A stretch of 7,136 nucleotides of DNA. Source: an uncultured Collinsella sp. GTDB lineage: Bacteria; Actinomycetota; Coriobacteriia; Coriobacteriales; Coriobacteriaceae. Position 1 is the first letter of the stretch. Each line of letters begins with the position of its first letter. The notes below the pieces were generated by a model. It searched no databases. It was given only the letters and a program-made list of their open reading frames with translations, and was not told the DNA's origin. The position numbers and the translations under genes are program-made. This document shows positions 1 through 5,742 of this stretch, piece after piece. The stretch lies in assembly GCA_902494945.1 (NCBI GenBank), contig CABUVF010000109.1, forward strand, positions 1-7,136, in the 5' to 3' direction.

Positions 1-344
1 ATACAGGCAACCGTTCCCGTCGCAAGATCGGTTTGGTCGATAAGTCCCGAAACCAAGGGCTCGACAAGAAGCATGACGGCGGCAGCACCGAGCGCCGAAT
101 AAGAAAGGACCCATAGGGAACTGTACTCATTTACGAGCAATTGATTCGTAACCCATGCAGCTACCACGCCGAGCGGGATGAGGAGCGTCGCGCACCAAAA
201 GACGCGGGCAATGGGTGGCTTTTCGTTGCGTTTGATTGAAAAATACACGCGCACGACGACGGCGGCCACGATAAGGACGGCGATGAATATGGGCAGATTG
301 GCCATGTCGCTCGAAGTGATTTCAAGGGGGATATCTTCGGTCAT
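1..344 (-). CDS. Multi-pass membrane protein of unknown function, 5' part (truncated by window edge)
   Basis: The leftward reading frame is open from ATG at 344-342 to the left edge, giving 114 complete codons with no stop. The protein begins MTEDIPLEITSSDMANLPIF. It has three hydrophobic segments, at about residues 17-35, 48-66 and 76-98. Basic residues follow the first one (the 'SIKRNEKPP' loop), which suggests that loop faces the cytoplasm. There is no cleavable signal peptide; the first 15 residues are acidic and polar. The start is supported by AGAGGA six bases upstream of the ATG. The gene is transcribed divergently from uvrA. I do not recognise the family: no catalytic motif is visible and the C-terminal part is missing, so transport, sensing or a structural role all remain possible. 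That it is a real gene is fairly sure, because of the start signal, the hydrophobic pattern and the lack of a competing forward gene. Confidence 0.72.
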   Translation of the reverse strand, partial: MTEDIPLEITSSDMANLPIFIAVLIVAAVVVRVYFSIKRNEKPPIARVFWCATLLIPLGVVAAWVTNQLLVNEYSSLWVLSYSALGAAAVMLLVEPLVSGLIDQTDLATGTVAC

Positions 345-374
345 GGACGTTCCTCTGGTACAGCAAATTAAGTT

Positions 375-390
375 CAGTATTAGATTACTG
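375..390. repeat. Short imperfect palindrome upstream of the leftward membrane-protein gene
   Basis: CAGTA (375-379) and TACTG (386-390) are inverted repeats separated by six bases. An overlapping smaller palindrome, TTAC-T-GTAA, lies at 385-393. The site sits about 30 bases upstream of the start codon of the leftward gene, where a promoter or operator would be expected. The arms are short, so chance is a real alternative. No matching regulator is recognised. Confidence 0.25.
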
Positions 391-462
391 TAACCTTTCC
401 ACGGCATTTCGAGAAACAAAGCACCCGATACGCAAGGCTAAAGGTCTGCGAATCTTGTATTA

Positions 463-476
463 CGAACATCTGTGCG
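463..476. promoter_or_regulatory. Candidate LexA (SOS) operator upstream of uvrA
   Basis: The sequence CGAACATCTGTGCG matches the Gram-positive/actinobacterial LexA box CGAAC-N4-GTTCG at all but one position (G instead of T in the right arm). It lies 61 bases upstream of the uvrA start codon in the divergent intergenic region. uvrA is a classical LexA-regulated gene in many bacteria, so the location fits. Weak -10-like hexamers follow at 489-494 (TAAACT) and 504-509 (TATGAT), but neither has a good -35 box, so the core promoter cannot be fixed. If the 489 hexamer is used, the box would overlap its -35 region, which is a plausible repressor position. Binding is inferred, not shown. Confidence 0.5.
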
Positions 477-519
477 CGTCGAGTGCGCTAAACTCATCGG
501 CAGTATGATTCGATGCAAT

Positions 520-532
520 AGGAGGCAAGGAG
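520..532 (+). promoter_or_regulatory. Ribosome binding site of uvrA (two adjacent SD motifs)
   Basis: AGGAGG at 520-525 lies 12 bases from the ATG at 538, and AAGGAG at 527-532 lies 5 bases from it. Either can pair with the 16S rRNA 3' end; the second has the more usual spacing. The motifs select ATG 538 over the in-frame GTG at 472, which lacks such a signal and would translate through the candidate LexA box. Confidence 0.8.
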
Positions 533-537
533 CTTCC

Positions 538-3417
538 ATGTCTGATTCTTCTATCGTTATTCGCGGCGCTCGTGAGCACAACCTCCGTGATATCGATGTT
601 TCCATTCCGCGTGACCAACTCGTGGTCATTACCGGTCTTTCTGGCTCGGGCAAGAGTTCGCTGGCATTTGACACTATCTATGCCGAGGGCCAGCGTCGAT
701 ACGTCGAGAGCCTTTCGAGTTATGCGCGCCAGTTCTTGGGCCAGATGGACAAACCCGACTTGGATTCAATCGACGGCCTTTCGCCGGCGGTGTCGATCGA
801 CCAAAAGACGACGTCTAAAAACCCTCGCTCGACGGTTGGCACCGTAACCGAGATTTATGACTATCTGCGCCTGCTGTTCGCCCGTGTGGGCACCCCGCAC
901 TGTCCCGAATGCGGCCGTGTCATTGAGCGTCAGACGACCGATCAGGTTGCCGACAAGGTCTTGGCGGCGGGGGAGGGCCGCCGCGCGTTTGTGCTGGCAC
1001 CGGTGGTACGCGGGCGAAAAGGCGAGTACACCAAACTGTTTGAGGACCTTCGCGCCGAGGGCTTTAGCCGCGTGCGTGTCGACGGCGAGGTTCGCTCGCT
1101 CGACGATCCGATCGATCTGGACAAGAAGTTCAAGCACGATATCGAGGTCGTGGTCGATCGCATCGTGATCCGTGAGAACTCTCTGGGCCGTATCGCCGAG
1201 TCCGTTGAGCAGGCGACTGCGCTGGCGCACGGCAATGTGAACGTATACTTGCTGCCCGACCGCGACGCTCCCGAGGGGACCGAAGGCGAGTTGCTGGAGT
1301 ATTCGCTGGCGTTAGCGTGCCCGGAGCATGGACACTCCATCGATGACCTGCAGCCGCGTGATTTCTCGTTCAACGCGCCCTATGGCGCGTGCCCCGAGTG
1401 CGATGGCCTGGGCTTTAAGAAGACGGTCGACGCCGAGGCCCTAATCGAAGACCCCTCGAAGTCGATCGCCGACGGGGTCTTTGGCAGCCTGTTTGGCAAC
1501 TCTAACTACTATCCGCAGATTTTCGCTGCGGTCTGCAAACACTTTAAGGTGAGCGTCGATACGCCGTGGGAGGATCTGCCTCCGCGGGTGCGTCGCGCGT
1601 TTTTAGACGGCATGGGCGACCAGAAGATTTCGGTCGACTATCAAAAGCTCGATGGGCGCCGCAGCCAGTGGGACACCAAGTTCTCGGGCGTGCGCAATAT
1701 CCTGTACGAGCGCTATACCGAGACGACGAATGAGAACACCAAGGCGCGCTTGGAGAAGTACATCCGCGAGGAGCCGTGCTCGAGTTGCCATGGTGCTCGT
1801 CTGCGCCCCGAGATGCTCGCCGTTACCGTAGGCGGTAAGTCCATTTACGAGGTCTGCTGCCTATCGTGCCGCGAGTCGCTCGAGTTTTTTGAGGGCCTGG
1901 AGCTTACCGAGCGCCAACAATTTATCGGCGGGCGCATCGTTAAGGAAATCCTGGAGCGCCTGCGCTTTCTGGTCGATGTCGGACTCGACTATCTGACCCT
2001 CGACCGTGCCTCGGCGACGCTTTCCGGAGGCGAGGCCCAGCGCATTCGCCTGGCAACGCAGATCGGCGCCGGCCTCATGGGTGTGCTGTACATTTTGGAC
2101 GAGCCGTCGATCGGCCTCCATCAGCGCGATAACGAGCGCCTGATCAAGACGCTTGAGCGCCTACGCGATATCGGCAATACCGTCATCGTCGTCGAGCATG
2201 ATGAGGATACGATTCGTGCTGCCGACTATGTGATCGACATGGGCCCCGGTGCGGGCGTGAACGGCGGACACGTGGTCGCCGCGGGAACGCCTGCCGATAT
2301 CATGGCGTGCCCCGATTCGATGACGGGTGCCTACCTGACCGGCAAGCGAATGATTCGGGTTCCCGATGAACGCCGCAAGCCCGGTCGCGGCTGCCTTAAG
2401 ATCACGGGCGCCCGCGCCAACAACCTCAAAAACGTTACCGCCAAGATCGAGTTTGGTACGCTTACGGTTGTTACCGGCGTGTCGGGATCGGGCAAGAGCT
2501 CCCTGGTTACCGACACCATTGCGCCTGCGCTTACGAATGCCATTCACCGTTCGACGCGTCCTGTGGGCCCGTACAAAAAGCTCGAGGGTATCGAGTGCAT
2601 CGATAAGGTGATCGACATTGACCAGTCGCCGATTGGCCGCACGCCGCGTTCCAACCCTGCTACGTACATTGGCCTGTGGGATGATCTTCGCGCACTGTTT
2701 GCGAGTACGCCGGAGTCGAAGGCGCGTGGCTACTCGCCGGGACGTTTCTCCTTTAACGTGAGCGGCGGCCGCTGCGAAGCATGCAAGGGCGACGGACAAA
2801 TTAAGATCGAGATGCACTTCCTTCCCGATATCTATGTCCCCTGTGAGGTCTGCGGCGGCAAACGCTATAACCGCGAGACGCTCGAGGTCACCTACCGTGG
2901 TAAGACCATCTCGGACGTGCTCGACATGAGCGTCACCGAGGCACTGGCCTTCTTTGGGAATATCCCGCAGATTAAGCGCAAGCTCCAGACGCTGTACGAT
3001 GTAGGCTTGGGCTACGTGAGCCTGGGCCAGCCCGCCACGACGCTCTCGGGCGGCGAGGCGCAGCGCGTGAAGCTCGCCAAGGAGCTTCATCGACGCCAGA
3101 CGGGCAAGACGTTCTATATTTTGGATGAGCCGACGACCGGCCTTCATTTTGAGGACGTCCGCCAGCTGCTCGATGTGCTGCAGCGTTTGGTCGATGCGGG
3201 CAACACGGTGCTGGTGATTGAACACAACCTTGATGTCATCAAGGTTGCCGACCGCCTGATCGATATGGGCCCCGAGGGCGGTAACGGCGGCGGAACCGTC
3301 GTGGTTTCGGGCACACCGGAGCAGGTTGCGGACTGTCCGCAGAGTTATACGGGCAAGTTTTTGGCGCCGTTGCTCAGGCGTGACCGGGAGCGTCAGGCTC
3401 AACTTGATGCTCAATAA
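538..3417 (+). CDS. uvrA: UvrABC system protein A (excinuclease ABC subunit A)
   Basis: UvrA is the DNA-damage-sensing ATPase of nucleotide excision repair. As a dimer it scans DNA, loads UvrB at lesions and leaves before UvrC cuts. The protein has 959 residues, the normal length for UvrA. It carries two ABC ATPase modules, each interrupted by insertions. Module 1 has Walker A GLSGSGKSS (33-41), signature LSGGEAQR (from 495), Walker B with D521-E522 and switch H554. Module 2 has Walker A GVSGSGKSS (from 647), signature LSGGEAQR (from 836), Walker B D863-E864 and H896. Zinc sites are visible: C261-x2-H264 with C285-x2-C288, and C746-x2-C749 with C769-x2-C772, the latter holding the conserved 'EMHFLPDIYVPC' hairpin. 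All nucleotide-binding residues are intact, so it should be active. It stands alone as a transcription unit with a hairpin after the stop and a candidate LexA box before it. Confidence 0.98.
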   Translation: MSDSSIVIRGAREHNLRDIDVSIPRDQLVVITGLSGSGKSSLAFDTIYAEGQRRYVESLSSYARQFLGQMDKPDLDSIDGLSPAVSIDQKTTSKNPRSTVGTVTEIYDYLRLLFARVGTPHCPECGRVIERQTTDQVADKVLAAGEGRRAFVLAPVVRGRKGEYTKLFEDLRAEGFSRVRVDGEVRSLDDPIDLDKKFKHDIEVVVDRIVIRENSLGRIAESVEQATALAHGNVNVYLLPDRDAPEGTEGELLEYSLALACPEHGHSIDDLQPRDFSFNAPYGACPECDGLGFKKTVDAEALIEDPSKSIADGVFGSLFGNSNYYPQIFAAVCKHFKVSVDTPWEDLPPRVRRAFLDGMGDQKISVDYQKLDGRRSQWDTKFSGVRNILYERYTETTNENTKARLEKYIREEPCSSCHGARLRPEMLAVTVGGKSIYEVCCLSCRESLEFFEGLELTERQQFIGGRIVKEILERLRFLVDVGLDYLTLDRASATLSGGEAQRIRLATQIGAGLMGVLYILDEPSIGLHQRDNERLIKTLERLRDIGNTVIVVEHDEDTIRAADYVIDMGPGAGVNGGHVVAAGTPADIMACPDSMTGAYLTGKRMIRVPDERRKPGRGCLKITGARANNLKNVTAKIEFGTLTVVTGVSGSGKSSLVTDTIAPALTNAIHRSTRPVGPYKKLEGIECIDKVIDIDQSPIGRTPRSNPATYIGLWDDLRALFASTPESKARGYSPGRFSFNVSGGRCEACKGDGQIKIEMHFLPDIYVPCEVCGGKRYNRETLEVTYRGKTISDVLDMSVTEALAFFGNIPQIKRKLQTLYDVGLGYVSLGQPATTLSGGEAQRVKLAKELHRRQTGKTFYILDEPTTGLHFEDVRQLLDVLQRLVDAGNTVLVIEHNLDVIKVADRLIDMGPEGGNGGGTVVVSGTPEQVADCPQSYTGKFLAPLLRRDRERQAQLDAQ

Positions 3418-3437
3418 ATAGGCGATTCAGTTTATGG

Positions 3438-3473
3438 GCGCCATCGACTCCTTGTGATTCGATGGCGCTTGCT
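3438..3473 (+). terminator. Probable intrinsic terminator after uvrA
   Basis: GCGCCATCGA (3438-3447) pairs perfectly with TCGATGGCGC (3459-3468) to form a 10-bp stem with an 11-base loop, 20 bases after the uvrA stop. The downstream run TTGCTGT is only partly T-rich, so termination may be incomplete or need a factor. It separates uvrA from the ybaK-murJ-uvrC cluster. Confidence 0.6.
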
Positions 3474-3481
3474 GTGTCGAA

Positions 3482-3512
3482 GTGACGTATGCAGCCGAAT
3501 TGGACATATACT
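3482..3512 (+). promoter_or_regulatory. Possible sigma-A-type promoter for ybaK-murJ-uvrC
   Basis: A good -10 hexamer, TATACT, lies at 3507-3512 (five of six match TATAAT). A partial -35, GTGACG, lies at 3482-3487 (four of six match TTGACA) with a 19-base spacer, which is longer than ideal. It lies just after the uvrA terminator hairpin, and a start near 3519 would give a leader of about 30 bases before the ybaK start. The position supports it more than the -35 does. Confidence 0.4.
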
Positions 3513-3549
3513 TAATCTTTGCGTCCGAATGCGAGGGAAAGGATATGTC

Positions 3550-4050
3550 ATGGCAAAGGCTGTAAAGACGCCAAAAACCAATGCGATGCGCGAGCTGGAA
3601 AGCGCCGACATTTCCTATGTTCTACATACGTACGAAGACGATGGTGATGAGTCGGCGGGCCTGGGGGTCGCGATTTCGGAGCAGCTTGGCGAGGAGCCCG
3701 GACAAGGATTTAAGACCTTGGTCTGCGTGACGCCGTCCAACGACCACGTCGTGTGCTGCATCCCTGTTGCCGACGAGCTCGATCTAAAGTCCGCCGCGCG
3801 TGCCGCGGGGGAGAAGTCCTTGGCCATGATGCATGTGAAGGATTTGCTTGCGGCGACTGGCTACGTTCGCGGCGGCTGCAGTCCGGTCGGTATGAAAAAA
3901 CGCTACCGGACGCTCATTGATGAGACATGTGTCCTTTGGGATACCATTTTTATTTCGGGAGGCAAGCGTGGTTATCAGCTTGAGCTTGCACCTGATGATT
4001 TAATTGCATTTTGCGGGGCGACGGTCGCCCCGATTACGAGAGAGGACTGA
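3550..4050 (+). CDS. ybaK: YbaK/EbsC-family Cys-tRNA deacylase (trans-editing enzyme)
   Basis: YbaK-family proteins are single-domain cytoplasmic hydrolases that free cysteine from mischarged Cys-tRNA(Pro) (and Cys-tRNA(Cys) in vitro), correcting errors of prolyl-tRNA synthetase. The protein has 166 residues, close to the family's usual length of about 155-160. Lys55 in 'GFKTLV' matches the essential lysine of the family (K46 in E. coli YbaK). The substrate-loop motif 'GYVRGGCSPVGMKK' spans 103-116, and a 'TIFISGGKRGYQLELAPDDL' segment follows, as is typical of YbaK rather than of ProXp-ala or YeaK. The start at 3550 is chosen because AAAGGA (3538-3543) lies six bases upstream; an in-frame ATG at 3529 would add seven residues but lacks such a site. 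It is the first gene of a tight cluster, with murJ beginning three bases after its stop. The exact tRNA specificity cannot be read from sequence. Confidence 0.93.
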   Translation: MAKAVKTPKTNAMRELESADISYVLHTYEDDGDESAGLGVAISEQLGEEPGQGFKTLVCVTPSNDHVVCCIPVADELDLKSAARAAGEKSLAMMHVKDLLAATGYVRGGCSPVGMKKRYRTLIDETCVLWDTIFISGGKRGYQLELAPDDLIAFCGATVAPITRED

Positions 4051-4053
4051 GCG

Positions 4054-5736
4054 ATGCCGCAGGAAGAATTGAAGTGCGGAGCTCATTTTGCAAAAGAATC
4101 TGCGCCTCAGACACCCTCATCCGAAGCTTCTTCGTCGCGAGACGACACTGACGACATGGGCTCGTCGGACTACTCCACGGTTGGTCGTTCCGCCGGGCTT
4201 ATGACCATCCTGACCATCGTGTCTCGCGTCACCGGTTTTATCCGCACGTGGGCAATGGCGGCCGCTATCGGCATGTCGCTGCTCTCGTCTTCCTATCAGG
4301 TCGCCAACAACCTGCCCAATATGCTCTACGAACTCGTGATGGGCGGCATGCTCGTGACGGCGTTTTTGCCCGTGTACATGGGCGTGAGGCGTGAGCAGGG
4401 TCGCGAGGCCTCTAACGAGTACGTGGGCAACCTGCTCGGTATTCTGCTATTGGTGCTGGGTGGCATTTCGTTGCTGGGGACCGTGTTCGCCCCGGGCTTT
4501 ATCTGGACGCAATCGTTCCTTTCGGGTGACGGCGGCAGCATGGATACCGCTGCGTTCATGTTCCGTTTCTTTGCCATCCAGATTCTGTTTTATGGTTTGG
4601 GCTCGGTGTTTTCGGGCGTCCTCAACGCACACCGCGACTACTTCTGGTCGACGTTTGCCCCGGTCCTCAACAATGTGATCGTCATTGCGAGCTTTATGGG
4701 CTTTGCGCCCGTGTCCGCACAGTTTGGCGAACGTGCCGGCATCATCTTGATTGCGGCCGGTACGACCCTCGGTGTCTTTGTTCAGATGGCATGTCAGATC
4801 CCCGCGCTTGGCAAGCACGGCGTGCATCCCCATATCCATATCGACTTTAAGGACCCCGCACTGCGCCAGACGATTGCGCTCGGTATCCCGACGCTGCTCG
4901 CCACGGTGTGCATGTTTGTCTCGACTTCTATCACCAACGCTGCTGCGCTGGTGGTCCAGCCCGAGACCGGTCCTTCCGTCATCGCCTATGCGCGCCTGTG
5001 GTACACGCTGCCCTACGCGCTGATTGCCGCCTCGCTTTCGACGGCGCTCTATACCGAGCTCTCTCACGACGCGCAGGAGAAGGATTACGACAGCGTTCGC
5101 ACGGGCATTTCGCGTGGCGTCGCCCAGATGCTGTTCTTCCTGATTCCATTCGCGCTGTACCTGATTGTCTTCGCGCGTCCGCTCAACATGATCTACTGCG
5201 CTGGCAAGTTCGATGAGTCCGGTGTGGCGCTGGTGTCGGAGTTCCTTATCTACCTGGCACTTTCCCTGCCGCTCTACGGCGTGGTCGTGCTGATGCAGAA
5301 GAGCTTCTCTGCCTTGCTCGACATGAAGCCCTATAGCCGCTATTGTCTGTATTCCGCCATCGGCCAGGCCGGCTCGGTTCTGCTGTTTGGCGTTGTGCTG
5401 GGCTTCGGTATGCCGGCAATCGCGCTTTCGTATGTCGTCGACTACGTGATCTTGGTCGGTTGCTCGCTGTGGTGGCTGCGTCGTCGTCTGCGTGGTCTTC
5501 AGGTTAAATCTATCCTGCATGGCGGTTTCTTTGGCCTTTTGCTCGGTGGCCTGGGTGCTGCCGCAGGCGCCGGCGTCATGTGGGCGCTTGAGCACTTTGT
5601 CGGGGCACTTGGCGGCTCGATTCTGATTACTCTTGGCTACGTTTGCGTTGCGGGTGTCGTCTCGCTTGCTGTTACCTTTGGCCTTGCCGTCGTCCTTAAG
5701 ATGCCCGAGGTCTCGGCGCTGATTCGTCGCAAGTAG
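4054..5736 (+). CDS. murJ: Lipid II flippase MurJ (MviN family)
   Basis: MurJ is the MOP-superfamily flippase that moves lipid II, the peptidoglycan precursor, across the cytoplasmic membrane. The protein has 560 residues with about 14 hydrophobic segments (from residue 47 to about 550), the usual MurJ topology. Family landmarks are R58 and R64 in 'SRVTGFIR' (E. coli R18, R24), N89 in 'NLPN' (E. coli N49) and R314 in 'YARLW' (E. coli R270). S79 stands where E. coli has the essential D39, and A313 where it has D269. A hydrophilic, Ser/Asp-rich N-terminal tail of about 40 residues precedes the first membrane segment; there is no added C-terminal domain. The start is supported by AGAGAGGA (4039-4046), seven bases from the ATG, lying inside the end of ybaK; a later Met35 has no such site. 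The ybaK stop is three bases upstream and the uvrC start six bases downstream, so coupling is likely. Confidence 0.94.
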   Translation: MPQEELKCGAHFAKESAPQTPSSEASSSRDDTDDMGSSDYSTVGRSAGLMTILTIVSRVTGFIRTWAMAAAIGMSLLSSSYQVANNLPNMLYELVMGGMLVTAFLPVYMGVRREQGREASNEYVGNLLGILLLVLGGISLLGTVFAPGFIWTQSFLSGDGGSMDTAAFMFRFFAIQILFYGLGSVFSGVLNAHRDYFWSTFAPVLNNVIVIASFMGFAPVSAQFGERAGIILIAAGTTLGVFVQMACQIPALGKHGVHPHIHIDFKDPALRQTIALGIPTLLATVCMFVSTSITNAAALVVQPETGPSVIAYARLWYTLPYALIAASLSTALYTELSHDAQEKDYDSVRTGISRGVAQMLFFLIPFALYLIVFARPLNMIYCAGKFDESGVALVSEFLIYLALSLPLYGVVVLMQKSFSALLDMKPYSRYCLYSAIGQAGSVLLFGVVLGFGMPAIALSYVVDYVILVGCSLWWLRRRLRGLQVKSILHGGFFGLLLGGLGAAAGAGVMWALEHFVGALGGSILITLGYVCVAGVVSLAVTFGLAVVLKMPEVSALIRRK

Positions 5737-5739
5737 GTG
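5732..5739 (+). promoter_or_regulatory. uvrC ribosome binding site overlapping the murJ stop codon
   Basis: AGTAGGTG matches the ideal AGGAGGTG at seven of eight positions and contains the murJ stop TAG (5734-5736). Counting from the GTAGG core, the spacing to GTG at 5743 is five bases, which supports that start. The other in-frame GTG, at 5737, lies inside the motif and has no site of its own. Ribosomes ending murJ would sit on this site, implying translational coupling. Confidence 0.6.
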
Positions 5740-5742
5740 CGC

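Noticed and set aside
178..393. A 71-residue forward open frame at the left end
   Set aside because: It is opposite the leftward membrane-protein gene, which has the better start site and a coherent hydrophobic pattern; the forward product looks random.
472..488. Direct repeat GTGCGC at 472-477 and 483-488
   Set aside because: Six-base repeats are common by chance here, and the first copy is part of the candidate LexA box.
472..537. A longer uvrA using the GTG at 472
   Set aside because: The 22 extra residues do not resemble UvrA, the GTG has no SD site, and it overlaps the candidate LexA box; ATG 538 has two SD motifs.
2161..3414. A 417-residue minus-strand open frame inside uvrA
   Set aside because: It is a shadow of the conserved second ATPase module of uvrA. 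The predicted protein resembles no family I know and has no credible start signal.
3454..3549. A longer ybaK using the GTG at 3454
   Set aside because: The added 32 residues begin inside the terminator hairpin loop and do not look like the YbaK family; the later ATG at 3550 has AAAGGA at good spacing.
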